A DNA stretch of 64,000 nucleotides from Ulva prolifera (taxonomy: Eukaryota; Chlorophyta; Ulvophyceae; Ulvales; Ulvaceae). This document shows, one piece after another, positions 47,252 to 60,700 of this stretch (positions within the stretch are counted from its first letter, which is position 1; the number at the start of each line of letters is the position of its first letter). Under the pieces are notes generated by a model that was given only the letters and a program-made list of their open reading frames with translations, did not search any database and was not told where the DNA came from. Where the stretch lies: NCBI GenBank assembly GCA_023078555.1, contig CM041200.1, forward strand, positions 3,170,001 through 3,234,000, given 5' to 3'. A program made the position numbers and the translations under genes.

Positions 47252-48930
47252 CTCATCCACTGCTACATTTGTGGGCCCTATAGGGGCCCGCTGTGGGGAG
47301 CATGCTTTGCAGTGAAAGACAACATAGACGTCAATGGAATCCAGACCACTGCAGCATGTCCAGAGTTCTCATACACAGCTGAACAGAGTGCCCCAGTGCT
47401 TCGCGCCTTGCTTGAAGCAGGATGCATCTGCATCTGCAAAACACACATGGATCAATTTGCGCTGGCCTCAATGGTACAAGGTCGCCGTGTGGGGTTCCGA
47501 CAAATGCCGTTGATGGCCGGGTGATCCCTGGAGGCTCATCTTCTGGCTCAGTTGTTGTAGGAAGTGGCGATGTGACATTTTGGGCACCGACAGCTGGCAG
47601 CGGACGAGTGCCGGCTGGCTGGAATGGTGTATTTGGGGTCAATCCCACTGTGGACATGATCTCCACCAAAGGTGCAATTTTACTCGCAGTAATGCAAGTC
47701 GCAGGATGCAGAGTGACTTGCGTCATCCCCATGGGGTCCACTCAGTCCTGAGGCAGGCCTGTTATGTGTAGGAGTGGTGCCCGCATGCCGCTCAATCGAC
47801 TGCGTAAGCGTATTTGCTCAGAATGTGAGTGTAGATGCACAGTGGTTATGGTGCGTCTGTCAGGCTGTCTCTTCCTGCTGCGACCTCAGCCTATAAATGG
47901 TATTCATGCAGTACATTTTCAATGGATTTATGCGATGCAGGAAATGGCGAAGGAGTCCCGATATCCACTTGACCATACACTTCGATTCCAGCAGCCGCTG
48001 CCGCAGCCCTTGCAGTTGGTGGCTCCTCAAAGTATCCCTACCTTTGCATTTTCATCTCCTGCAGACCATCTGCTTGATTTCTCCGGCCCCCGCGGAGACC
48101 AATACAACAAACTATGCAAAAATGCTATGGCCGAGGCAGTCATGTGGTGTGTGTGGCTGTTGATGCTGCTGATAGGAATCATTCTTGCTGCCGCCCAAGG
48201 CAATCTCGCGGTGACTTCCACTAGGGTGCTGATTGTCTCGATCAACTAGCCTCTGCCTCCTCATAGTCGGACACCAGTGTAGGATCGAGGGCCTTGGGGG
48301 AGTGCGAAACGAACTGGACTTTACTCCTCTCTGTGATGTGGCACAGATGCTGTACGGATCAGCCCTCGTTGCCGAAAGGTATGTGGAAACTTCAGAGTTT
48401 TTTTATGCAAAGTGATACTGGGCCCAGCTGGGAAGCAGCGGACAGGCGTTCTTGACATAGCCAAAGATGAGCGCCTGTTGCCTGTCATCCGCTCCATCAT
48501 CAATGGCGCCGGTGTGCAACCCCAGCTGGTCTGTCCGGCTGCCTGTGTATGTGGACCATTTCACACACAGCTTCAGCGATACCTTCCAGGTTAGGATGCA
48601 TAAGAGCATGTATGATGTCTGGTCAAGGAGCGCGAGGGGAAGCGAAGGTTGTACTATGCATATGCATGCAGGCTCCTACTCTTCAGTGGACGTTTTCGCA
48701 GCTCAGGCGCTCCTGCGAGAAAAAATAGCTCGTTGTCGAGCAATGATGGCCGAAGCTGGTTGCACTTCCCTTGTTGTGCCAACAGTCATGCACCACTGCC
48801 TTGTCTCAGAACTCCAGGCTCAGGAACATGGTGGCGATGTCAAATTCAATGCTCATCTTGGCAAGTTCACCAACTTCGTCAACCTGCTTGGGCTACCGGC
48901 TTTGTCAGTCCCAGCAGGCTTGCTGCCTTC
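47252..48930 (+). pseudogene. Allophanate hydrolase, amidase domain exons only
   Basis: Amidase-signature exons. 47,252-47,671: PLWGACFAVKDNIDVNG with the catalytic Lys, TTAACPEFSYT, KTHMDQFA, NGTRSPCGVPTN, GGSSSGS with the cis-Ser, TAGSGRVPAG with the nucleophilic Ser. 47,772-47,850: GVVPACRSIDCVSVFAQNVS, joined in frame to the previous exon. Later exons read LDFSGPRGDQY, GLGGVRNELDFTPL, LYGSALVAERY, DIAKDERLLPVIRSII and YSSVDVFAAQ...NAHLGKFTNFVNLLGLPALSVPAG. The order and wording match allophanate hydrolase, not glutamyl-tRNA amidotransferase. A one-base deletion after DQFA (about 47,459) and compensating indels around the expected GTDTAGSGR break the frame. The N-terminal exon, the exon after SVPAG and the C-terminal domain are missing on this strand; the last lies inverted at 44.5-45.5 kb. 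Called a pseudogene; sequencing indels are the alternative. Confidence 0.75.
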
Positions 48931-50481
48931 ATTGCAGGAGCATTTGTGTCTCATCAAAGCTTGATTTTATCTAGACCTGTCAGTTGATAACAGATGCTCA
49001 CTTGCAATGACTCAGAAAGTTGGAAAGTGAAGGATGCCCGCACCAATAAACTTCTGTCTGTTCGCGGTGGCCAAATCGCTCCCTGCTTGCCCTTGCCCCG
49101 TCCCCCCATGCTGATCTGAGGTTTCAGATGCTGACAGCCCCGCTGCAAAACCTGTTGTTCTGCATATGCTGCACGTCAGTGCCGCCAAGTTTTCATTTCA
49201 TCATCATGGTGAGTGTGTCCAGGTTGCACTGAATCGTACAGAATGCAATGCAAGGCCTGGAACACCCAATCAAGTGTGCTTTCAGGGTAACGTTCATAGC
49301 CTTAAGCCGCGAAGATTCTGAATCTCAGCTATCCTTATGGGCTCTGGCCCAGGCATTCGAGTTGGGCCAGGCCTCGGGATCAGCGCTGTGAAAGCAGCTC
49401 TGGCCCTAGCAGATGAAGAAGCATACTCCGTCACAGTCCATTGTGACTCTTCGGACCATGCTGTCAGGATCATGAAACTACTAGACTATGAGGATGAAGA
49501 ATGTCATGGATGATGTATGTAAGCCGTCCTCGGTAGGCCGGGGCGACAGCCGAATATGCCACGCTCTAGCACCACCCTTCTGCGTTTCTTGCCTTGCAGA
49601 CTGTGGCGATGCTGAAAGAGGACTCGGCCTGTCGGTGGTGTTGACCGTGTTGTTTCCGCTATCTCGAGATATGCCCTCTACTCTGCTCGTCCATACGCAA
49701 GGTTACAGAGCACATATCTTTGCCCAACGGTGCGCGGCGACAGCCCAAAGATGCCCAACAATGCGCAACAATCACAAGTCGCGACGTCAGATTGTCTCGT
49801 TTTCGACACACCATGTATGCATGCTGACTGCAGGCAGTGACGCGTGCCGATATTCCGCTGAGCACTGAGCCGCAGGGGCCTTCCCGATGGGCAGCAAATA
49901 CACTTTTCCATGCATCGCTCAATACCAGCATAGAGGCTTGCTGCTACCTTGAAGTTCAAGGATGTGCTCGATCGACGCCTAAGATAGACCACCGAATGCC
50001 TAGAACCCATTGAAAGCTTGACACCGTCAATGAATGCCAATGTGGAGTATCAATACACTACCGATAGCGTTAAAGGCACAATCATGCGCTGCTGTGTGTT
50101 GTTTGTTTCGGAGAAGACATCACGCAGTGGATAGATGATCATTTGTAGTGCACCCCGCAATCATCCGCCAAAGGGTCCAGGTAGCATCACTGCCACAGAG
50201 TAGGTTCGTAGCTTTAGTTCTTGACAAAAGCCGCTCCGTCAAGGTGGTAGCAATTCAGGTATGTAGATGTGCCACGGCATAGCCTTGATCGCATGACTGT
50301 CTGTGCTGCAAGCGATATCTTCCGCTGCCGGGGATCGAGTGTGCATCAAGTCGTGATCGTCTGCTCGTGACAAGGTCTGCTGTGCAATACTCTTCGTGCG
50401 TGTTCGCAGTCTCAGGCGTAAACCAAGTCTGGGCAGCCTTGCCTCCGTGCCTGATACCAAGGAGCACCAGGCGTCCTGCCC
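48931..50481. other. No recognisable gene
   Basis: The expected continuation of the amidase (a PFGVT-type exon) is not found. A short plus frame at about 49,330-49,515 (SAVKAALALADEEAYSVTVH) looks protein-like but I cannot assign it. The right end is the promoter side of the CK1 gene. Confidence 0.4.
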
Positions 50482-52609
50482 ATGGGCGGTGATGCACCTC
50501 CCATCGACAGTGTCGCTGATGGTACGTATGTTCTTGGGGAGAAGCTGGGTGCTGGTTCCTTTGGGGCCATATACATAGGTGTGCCCGACTGGAGCAGAAT
50601 GTGCTGTTCTGCTGGGACCAATACTCCCCGCTGCGCGTTCCCCCTTGCATGTGCGCGGAATAGGGGCTAGATAGAGACAAATGCCGTAGGTATGCGGCGT
50701 GCTGTCCGGACCGGCAGCATGCATCCTTGACCATAGCACGTAGAGCTTCTGTGATACCGAAGAGCACGCTCACTGCTGCTTCGAGGATGCCCTGCACTCT
50801 CGGCTGTAAGGATGAGTGTAGCATTTTATGATGCAATGATTTGCAATGAATGGTGCCTTTACATCCGTCGAGCACGCCCACACTTTTCCCAAAACAGCAG
50901 ATGCAAAGTCGGCAGCTCTGTCTGACAATATGGCATGTGTCCAGCACATCACAGGGACACACACGAGGAAGTTGCAGTCAAGTTAGAACCGATAGATACA
51001 CGGCATCCGCAAGTCATCTATGAGGCAAAGGTGCTAAAGCTCCTGGCTGGAGGAGTTGGAATCCCACCGGTTTTCTGGTATGGCAAAGAAGGAAACTGGC
51101 GTGGATTTGTCACTGAGCGTCTGGGTCCATCATTGGAAGACCTATTCCTATTTTGCAACAAGAAGCTTTCGTTGAAGACAATCCTGATGATTGCGGACCA
51201 AATGGTGCGCTGTCGATTTGGACATTTCGAGTTCCGGGCTGGCTGTGATCTGGTGAGAGCGATTGCGAGTACACCCAATGCATCATGAGAACGGGCGTGT
51301 GGATCTCAATCCTTTGTCTACAAACAGTATGCAAGCTCGGTCTGAAGACTGACAAGAGGCATTGCATACGTATGTCACGAGGTACATTTTTCTGTCATGC
51401 CGCCGTCGCCAATCACAGTTACAGGCATCAAATGATTGCAGCTATGCCGGATCGAGTACATCCATTCCAAGTCATTTATACACAGGTATGTGTGCGGTAG
51501 CACTTGAGGTTTTGCTTCTGGCGAATTGGCAGGATCTATTCGGTCAAATGTGAAAAATGCTTTACTGATGCTCCACTAGAGCTGATTCCTTGTTGGCATT
51601 CAAGAGCAGAGGGCTACTTGCAGAGATTTGAAGCCTGAGAACTTCCTCATGGCAACTGGGCAACGAACAAACCAAATAAATTGTATTGACTTTGGCCTGG
51701 CCAAGAGATATCGTGATAAGGAATGCCGTCATATTGCCTATCGTGAAAATAAGAGCTTGACAGGTACAGCCAGATATGCCAGTAGCAACACCCATCTTGG
51801 ATGTGAGCAGAGTCGGCGAGACGATTTGGAATGCCTAGGCTTTGTTGTCATGTACTTATTGCGGGGTTCCTTGCCATGGCAGGTGCGTTTTTCGCCAGCC
51901 TGTTGGTGCCGGGCTCCAATTCATCAGCACCAATCTAGGGGGACCTCCTTGGCGTGGAGAATGTCAGCGGTGTATCGTGGACTCACAATGCTTACAATAC
52001 TTGCCATGCAGGGATTGCGGGCCCCAAACCGAAAGCAGAAGTACGAAAAGATCTGCTTTTCCAAGCTGCAGATCACTGTAGAGGACTTGTGTAAAGGCCA
52101 TGATAAGGCATTCGTTCACTACTTTGAACATGTGAGGCAGCTTTCATTTGAAGAGGCGCCAGACTACACGTGCGTGGCATGCTACATCACAGCTGCCATG
52201 TCCCTATCAGGTGTACATTATTGACTGCATGCTAGATGTAGGTACCTGCGCCGGATTTTGAGGGACCTGTTCGTTGAAAAAGGGTGCGTACGCCAGGCTA
52301 GCATTGGCCTGAATTCTACTCTGTTGCTCTAAACTTCGTCAAAGACTTGGGTGTGAATTGCTTTGCTGCCAATTTTTTGCTGCCTTGCAACAGCAATGAG
52401 AACTTCTATGACTTCGGCCATATGTGTGCAGATTCTCATGGGATTACATTTTCGACTGGACTCTGAAGAGGGCTCAGCAGGTCGCTGGTCTCAGGTCCGT
52501 GTATGGTACAACATCTAAGTTGATACATTATAGCTCGAAGCTGCAAGAAGCCGATGGCTCGCAAGATGCACAGGAGGGTGCTAATAGTAGGCATTTAGAG
52601 AGTAGCTAA
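50482..52609 (+). CDS. Casein kinase 1 (CK1 family Ser/Thr kinase)
   Basis: Seven exons join in frame: 50,482-50,578; 50,945-51,204; 51,442-51,485; 51,624-51,882; 52,012-52,169; 52,242-52,283; 52,432-52,609, giving 345 aa. Motifs: [59 protein letters not shown] with the catalytic Asp, [27 protein letters not shown] (CK1 has SIN in place of APE; here SSN), [42 protein letters not shown] and [10 protein letters not shown]. The protein ends about 45 residues after the kinase fold, so it lacks the long regulatory tail of many plant CK1s. CK1 enzymes phosphorylate primed acidic sites and act in vesicle traffic, light and clock signalling; the specific role is unknown. All catalytic residues are present. 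The first intron is long (366 bp). Confidence 0.92.
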
Positions 52610-54784
52610 AATGAAGTCGAATGCTTGTAGGTTTGTTAGCTGCCATCAAGATTGCCACCTGCACGGATCCCATCACATTTACAATGGCGAGTGCATGATC
52701 TACAGATCATGCCAGCATATGGGCTGCCAACAGTATGAGCATTACGTGTGCATGACTTGCTTGTGAATCGAGGACCCAGATTACTTGCATCTCCCAATAT
52801 AAGTGGCAAATAATGAAATGTTTTCGAAGAATTCGTTCATATGAGCGATCTTGATCCGGCCTGTCATCAGCAACGGTGGATCCAGTCAGAAAGAAGCCAC
52901 GTTTACTCGCAGCATCATCAACAAGCTCCGCCGCTCTGTCATGACATCCTAGTGGCCAATGTTCGCACAGAAGCAGCAATGAGCTCAGTACAGCAGCAGA
53001 ACTCCGTGCGGGCTACAGGAAGTAGACTAAAACATTGCACAATTACATCCTGCATTGTAACTTTATGATGTCCTGAATTGCAATTATTTCATGCTGTTGT
53101 AAAAGACACCTCAGACAGTCACAGTTCCAACTCTGTGCTAGACTTCAGCAGCAAATGCCCAAGCAGTGCCGGGTGGCTGAATCTGTGGATTTTACAGTCC
53201 ACGATGCATGCGGACACCGCCCTGACAACAGGGTTGCCTGGTTGAACCAGATCTTGCATCATATATGCCACTCGCCTATTCAGTCTTGACGACGTGTCCA
53301 AAGATGTTCAGCCCACCTGATCGTAGCAGCAGTAACGCAGGTTCGTCCACCGGTGCCCAGAATTCCCCATATCTAGTTCATGCCTTGCAGAGCTGTTGCC
53401 AGCCATCCGGGCAGAGCTCACAGGGAATACGGGATTGTGGCAACCCTCTGAAGTCCCGACAACACTGGGACCAAGGGTAAACGTTGTTCGCCTGCGGTCA
53501 CTGATGCGTGATAGCCACTAAGGCTAAGACTATTCAGCCTCATAAGTTAATGTGTGAGTCATAACACATTGGCAGCTGCAGTATTCATCCCTGCAGGACA
53601 GCTTGTTGCTGCTTCGCATTAATATGGCAGTCCTGCCAGCCCAGGCTGTAAGACACACCTGCGGCCACTGTCTGCGCTACCTGAAGATATGTTTCAGAAT
53701 AGCCTGATAAGCTCTGAAGTATGGGAATGCTTCGTACTGCATGGTGGACTGGGACCAGTGTACACCAGACGCCGGTCGCCTTTCTCATGGCCCAGCTGTT
53801 TGCAGAGGTGTGCATCTGGTCCAACTGTAAGAGATTAGTTTTCTTGGTGAGTGAAACGGCATTTACGAAGACATACGACATGGTATTTATGCCTGCTCAG
53901 CGACCTCAACAAGAAGACTAGGTGTAACAAACGTTTGATTCGAAGAACTGGGGCGGCTCGAGTGTGGGGGGCGGGGCCCACAGGGGTCTGGGTGTGCGGG
54001 GGCTCTATTGAATTATGGTTGCATTGCTTTCAGAAAGATTCTTGCAGCCGAATCTTGGTGCTAAATGCAGATCTGCGAAAGATCCTGAGACGGTGGGGCG
54101 TGCACTGGTCGATGGTGGGATTGTTTGCGTTCTGCACAACAAGTGGGGATGCAAAGGCCCTGGTGCATAAGGCCATGCATGCTCCCCCCCTCCCCCAGAC
54201 CACACAACCATCAGTACCCCAGTATATTCACTGCCCAAAAGCCCTTTGCCAGGTTGATACTCGAGATCTGAAGTGAGCGATGCTATGCAGTGGACAGTGA
54301 GCGATGCTATGCAGTGAACAGCCACAGCACCTGCTACGCACACACAGAATGGCAGTCGGTCCTGCCTGAGGTATCCATGTATCTGATTTGTGTGCAATCA
54401 CTCAATAACTTATTCTATGTCTGGGACTAGGTGCCATCAGCTAGTGCTTGTCTGGGGATCTATGCGCCGGCCTGGATATGCATGCGTTTACACTCATGCT
54501 GCTCAACTTTTTTCACGTGCTGTCTGCAAGTGGGCGTCGCACCGCTTTGGGCATGGCCCATACAGCACAAATTTGAAACAGTGTGACAATTAAAAACATT
54601 ACCAATCCATGTCTAATCAATAGATTCCTGCTGCGTCTGCATGTCTGTTGCCCGTTGAGCGCTCGTGAAGACCGCATGAAGGCTGATGATCATTGCTCGG
54701 CCATGAGGTCACTGACACAGGCGCACCGTTTCACGTTGAGATTTTCTGAGTAGGCACTGCAGTACTTGCTTGAGTTTGGTCGTT
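52610..54784. other. No recognisable gene
   Basis: About 2.2 kb of convergent intergenic space between CK1 (+) and the C2/PH gene (-). Short frames on both strands, none recognisable. It contains the 24-bp tandem repeat at 54,273. Confidence 0.45.
54273..54320. repeat. 24-bp unit, two tandem copies
   Basis: GTGAGCGATGCTATGCAGTG followed by G/A-ACA, repeated once with a single difference. Confidence 0.9.
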
Positions 54785-57700
54785 TCATGCAGCAGGATTT
54801 ATAGAATCCACCCGTAGCTCGCACAGCTCAGACAGGACACCCTCCCGAGGTAGCTCATGATGTTCCACAGCGCTCATCAAGCTGGAAATGGTGCTTTGAT
54901 GCTTCAGTTCTTGTGATGAGCCTTTGAGTGGACCATAGCCTGCTCCACCTTTACTCTGGTTCGCCCCACTCTGTAGAATTTGGTCACACAATTTTCTAGT
55001 GAGACACCTGATAGTGTGGGAGTCAGCGCTCTGGGCCTTGCCAAACTGCCATACAGTCAATAGGTTTTATCACCAGACTAGCCGTCTGGGGACAAAGTCA
55101 CACCTTAAGAAAGGGTGCACCCCAGGTTTGCGTTGAAGCAGTGTATGTTGCACTGCCGGGGAAAAGTGTAACGGCCTTGCTGCGAGAGTTGGGCATTGCA
55201 CTGTCCCTGATAGATTGTGTAACATGCGAATTGGCCTTGATGCGACTGCCACTGTGAGCTAAGCTTGCTTGGAACGTGGTTGCTTTGTCCTGACTGACTA
55301 AATGCAAAGCTGCTTCAGTATCAGCGTTTTCTGCACATCGCATCATCAGTGCATCCTGGCTGTCATGGCTGGTGCCGCCAGCGACAGCGCCCACCCAATC
55401 TGTGTATTCAAGGGCAGGTGACAGCGGAAACCGTTTCAGGACATATGACTCCAGATCTGTGGCACTCTGAGCGATTGACCGAGCAGCACGGCAAATATTA
55501 TCAGTGGCCGTTCGTGTCTGATTGTCCACATCAGCCGCACACGTCCTGAATGCCACTGTTCCCGTGAACTCATTTTAATTACCACCCATAAATGAGGCAG
55601 CATGAAATGCGGCAGCATAGTCTATCACCCTGCAGCAGCAACAAACGGACAAGGGGCCGCACGTGATGGGACCAAACCAATGCGGTTCTACGTGTATTCC
55701 AGCTTGGCGCAATGTAAATATTGTGGTCTCATAGTAGGACACTCTATGTGAATTTCTCTCTTCCAGCCAGGGAGTAGCATCTACAGCATGAGAAGCTGAG
55801 TGATCCCACCATTACAATTGGCCATCCACCAAGTTCCAGGTGCACACCTGGCTCTGCAGTGTTCCAGCCAGGCAGTGATGCACTCGCCAAGAGGGGCCAT
55901 TCGTCACCACTATCTTCTTGGCGATGGTGCGAGCCCAAGTGAGCATGGCCAGCGCTTGCTGCCATAGGCCTTGCACTGTTGCGCCCCTGTGCAGGATTCA
56001 CATTTCTACTGTGTCCACCTTCACTGTCTCCAACTTTCTGCGATGCAGAGTACAATGTGCGTATTCCATCGTGCCGCACGTTCGGTGCCACGTCGCCACC
56101 ATTATCGACTGGGTGATTCAGGAGATGTCTCTCATCCTTCGAGGACTGTTCCAATGACCAAGCTGACGATACTGAAACAACAGAATCGATCGCAGACTGT
56201 CTTTGTGCTACCATATCAGCCTTGCACATGTCTGGCCAATAGAGAATTCTAGACGGGTCACCATGTCCACCGCGGGAGGGGCTCCCACCATCAACCTGCT
56301 CCACGCTCCCATGCTGCATCTGTACTGCTTGCAAATTTTCATCACCATCCAGTACAGACCCAAGGCCGCGCTGGGGGCCTGGCACTACGCGATGGAGGCC
56401 GGTGCTGCGGCTTGCCGTGGGCACTGGGCTAATAGATCTGCTGTTAGGCCGTGATGTCTGGGGCTCAGGTGATGCGGAATGGCTGGAAGCAGGATATAAA
56501 GGATTCAGTTGGGTCCATTCTAAGCTGCGTAATGGGGATGCCACGTTAGTGTCCTCATCCTCAGGCATGAAGCCTTTTCGGAGCGGCTGTTCGGGAGAAA
56601 ATTCTGGTGCGCTCAGATTTTGATGGGATGGCATTACGCAAAGCTGCTGATCACATCGTGCGTCTTGGGCTTTGTCTACCACACTCTTGGGTATCTCTTG
56701 CTTGAAACGATGCGTGGCATCATCAAGGCTGGTGATGGCCTCCTGAAGCCTGAACTCTGTAAGCCTGATACGCGAAATGAGATCAGAGAATGATGCTGGT
56801 ACTTCTGGATGTTTTTCCATATGGGAGTGGCCTGCTGTGTTTACAAAAAGAGGATTTTGTACATAGCTGCGAGACTGAACAGATGAGGTGCTCTGTTGTG
56901 CTGGTTGTGCCAGGATTTCTGGTGCTGAGCCCACCGTGGCAGGAGAATCAGGGAGCTGCGACATGGCAATGGAAACATGATGCAGCAGCTCTGCACTGTG
57001 AGCATCCATCTGGCTGGCTATCTCGTCCAGCTCGGGGCTGGTAGATCGTGAAGCAAGCTGCTGTGCATGCGGTTGTAGCAGGATACTGTCACCTCCATGG
57101 ATCACAGTCGTGGAGGATTGGAGCCTGCTCACAGGCTGATAGCACTCTTTGGCAGGTGCATTTTTCGCTTTCTTAAGTATCACGGAATGGCTCCCTGCGC
57201 AGGGCGTGAATCCATGCTGAATTGGATGGACGCTGCTGGATGCATGGTGTCGCTCCCCACTGGTGTGCGCAGAACTTTCCGTCCTGACCTGAACAGGCAA
57301 AGCAGGCGGTACCTCTGCAGGCCTAGAAGACTTGCCCGAGCCTGTTGCAGTTTGCTGGTGCTGCTGTAAATCTGGTAGTTCATCCAGCATCTCATCAATG
57401 CAGTCGAGCCTATCCACTATGTCAGTTGCAGTAACGCCTTGCTTTGAGGAACTCAGCAACGTGCCTGTAAGGTAAGCACGATGATCATGAATCAATCATC
57501 GGCAACACCTCGGGAGGGATACGTGTGCCACCAGCACCTTTCAATTGGCGGACCATGCCACGAAGTTTGCTTCTGTGCAGCCAGGCTTTCCCAAGGCTGT
57601 GCAATACAGCAGGGTCTGGATCAACTTCTTCAGGTGATTTCCATATGGCAGCCTGCGGATGCCACCGCAAAGCACCATCTGCTTGTGGCGGATGGACGAG

Positions 57701-60700
57701 CATATCTCTTGGCGCAACAGGTAAGAAGAAACCATCAGCTACCATAAAATCTCTTTGGCTTTGCCTTATGGGTAAATCAAAGGCCGCGCTGTTCTGCCGT
57801 GTGCTCCTCACATGGGGTAGATCAGGGCCATCTGGGACAGTGCCTTCAGGCACCTCTTGAGCACTCGATGTATGCCCTGGCCTGACAGCTGGGTCGCGCA
57901 GGTCATGTGACATTTCCTTGAAGGATGGCGGGCGCATCCCCACTGGTGCCTGCCCACTGGTGCCTGCCCCTTGCTGCAGCTGCCTCACAGCTTGAACGTC
58001 AGGCCAGGACACAGGAGCGTATCCTTCACCTGCACAGTTGTCTACGGCAGTCCACCAGTCAGACAATCACTGCATGGATTCTGGTATACAACTGGCAGTG
58101 ATCAACTCGGAAGCGCACAGGCAACCGGGCCAGAGTATGTTTCTAGGCCCGACGACGTATCCTGTGCAGCGTGCTGTCGGCGTTCAGGGGTAGGGGGAAA
58201 GGCAACTGCATCGCTGTGTGGGGACCCTGAGACGCCCGTCTGCACAGGCTTAACAGGACTGGTGGGGATGTCGTCTCCTGCAGCTGGGAAGGTCAAGGGT
58301 GATACAGGCTGTGCACAGAAAGCGGAAATCGGAGTTCTTGAGGGTTCAGACACTGATTCGGAAGGCTGCCTGTCCTCAACAGCGGTGTCATCTTGCCGTG
58401 GTGCTGGTGTAATCGATCCATGGAGTGCATCGAGGCCTGCCATCAGCAAAGACTCATTTGAGGCAACCTTCTCATCGGTAAAGTGGACTTTTTGGGGACT
58501 TGATGGCGAAGCGCTGATTGAACGGTCGTCTGCACCTTCAGGGATGCCTTGCAGATCTCCCTGCTTTTTCTGCCTCAGTGATCCTATGGGCATTGAGGGA
58601 GGGGCAGAGCCAGTGCGCTTGTGGCCTTTTGGCGCCTGCAACACCAACACAGTGACCCGTGGCCAGTGCCGTTTATGATGCAGGGCTGCCTCAGAAAGTC
58701 ATCAGCGTGAAGACACATACAACTTTCTGGAAGGTTGGGTCAACATTCAAATATATTGCAGGAGCACCTTTGCCAGTGCAGGGGCTTTGTCCACTGACCA
58801 CCGTTGTTGCTTTACCTCATCTACCTCTTGAGACAGATCTGACAAGCTATCGTCAGAGTCAAATGCCTGAGCATCGCGCCACGTCAAGTCATCTGGAGTT
58901 TGTGTTACAGTTGACAATGCTCGCTCACGCTCCCGCTGTTTCTTGACGTTGTTCCGCATCTGCCCAATTGCTGCCTTGACCATCCCCGTGAGTGCTGGGG
59001 TTGCACTGTCGTTCTGCTGGCTTCTGGGGCTGGGCAGAACGTCCTCTGAGTTGTCTGTCTGCATTTCTGATGTCTGAGAGTTTGGGGTCATGCCTAGCCC
59101 AGCGAATGAAGGTACAGAACGAAGGCGGAGAGAGAGAGAGAGAGAGCGACAACAACACCTGCTTTTTAAGCATGGCTCTATCTGGCAGCGGAGATATGGT
59201 GACATCATCATCCAGCTCGGGTGGTTCAAAGTCATCACTGCCAGCCTCCATGCCAGACATATCCATGAAGAGTGACTCTCTGGCTGTGTGAACTCGACCG
59301 GTGGACAACTCATCACCATAAATCATACTGAGCCTTGGGGGCTTGCCATTGCGTGTCAGAGCCTGAGTCTTTGATACAGGGCCGGGGCTGGAAAGATCAC
59401 ACTGATCATAGAGTCCCACGCATAGAGTCCCACTCACATAGCTTGGTACAAGTAGTAGCACGAAATTCGCAGCAGTGACATTGCATAAATTATGGGCCTC
59501 ACCCGGACAACGCGGAGAGCAGGGCATCATGCCACTTGAATGTGTCCTCTGAACTCAGGCCCTTCCATGTACTGGTGCGACCGGCCACACCAATTGTGAT
59601 GAGCCCTTTCTTTTCGTCGAGTCCGAGTGCTGCATCTCGCAGCGGCACCACATCATCTGGGGCTGCATTACCTTTACTTCTTGCCAGTACCATTTTCCCT
59701 GGCATGAGAGTCTGCATGCAGGTACTTGCAGTCGTCGGATATAAGGCTTAGTGCATAATTACCTTCCTATGCAGGACCAGCCAACTTTGGATACCAGGCT
59801 TTTGCCAGTGGATCTGCAAGACCATGTGCAGCTGGCTATGGCATACTAGACCGCGTGGAACGGACATGCTGCACTCAAATGCATCTCGCAGAGCTGCATT
59901 AGCTTCACGGGAACATACAGCGTGGCGGATATTGAAAAAGCCTGCGCGATTTCGCTTCATGATCGTAGCCTGGCGGATGAGTGGTACTCTTATGCGATTG
60001 CCAGGATGTTTTCCATCCTTCAAATCCTCGACAACAGCATGGAACAGATCCAGTTCACCTTGATTCATGAACCAAAGCGTGTTCTGCAACAAGGTGATTT
60101 GTCATGCACACGTACAGCAAGGCTGCCCCAGTTGCATGCCGCAAGCAATGTCGTGTCAACCAGCAGTTGCTCGTCAAACACAAACAAGCACAACTATCTG
60201 CTTCACCTGGAGTTTGTTTTCACGCTCAACTATGACCAGCTGCATCGCTTGCCGTTTTGGAGTGTACACGGATTCAATGTCCGCAATGGCGATCGACTTT
60301 TTAACTTGCTCACGCTGGAGTATGTTGATGCTGTGATGATCAACATCCACATACACAATGCGATCGCCGCCACCATCAAAAATTGCACCAGTGTACTGAA
60401 TTGATACCCTGAAAAGCGTTCATGCGGACTGCTGATGTGCATGGAATATACAGACATTTGACAGCAAAGTGCAGCGAGAGCTATCAGACCTGAACGAAAA
60501 CAGATGGTGAAAAGGGACAGGCTTCATACTGCTGGAGTCTATGTTGGGCATCTCAGATCTTGATGCCCAGGGAGTGACTCAATCCTGCGAATGCAGCCTG
60601 CCAGTAACTTACCAGGCTCATGAACACATTAGCTGCAACGTTGCCGTCTACACTCGACGATGTCGCATACAGCAGTTTCATTGCAGCGTAGCAATGCCGA

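Noticed and set aside
47252-48930. GatA (glutamyl-tRNA amidotransferase subunit A) or fatty-acid amide hydrolase
   Set aside because: The wording TTAACPEF, GTRSPCG and TNFVNLLGLPALSVPAG and the nearby allophanate-hydrolase C-terminal domain fit allophanate hydrolase better.
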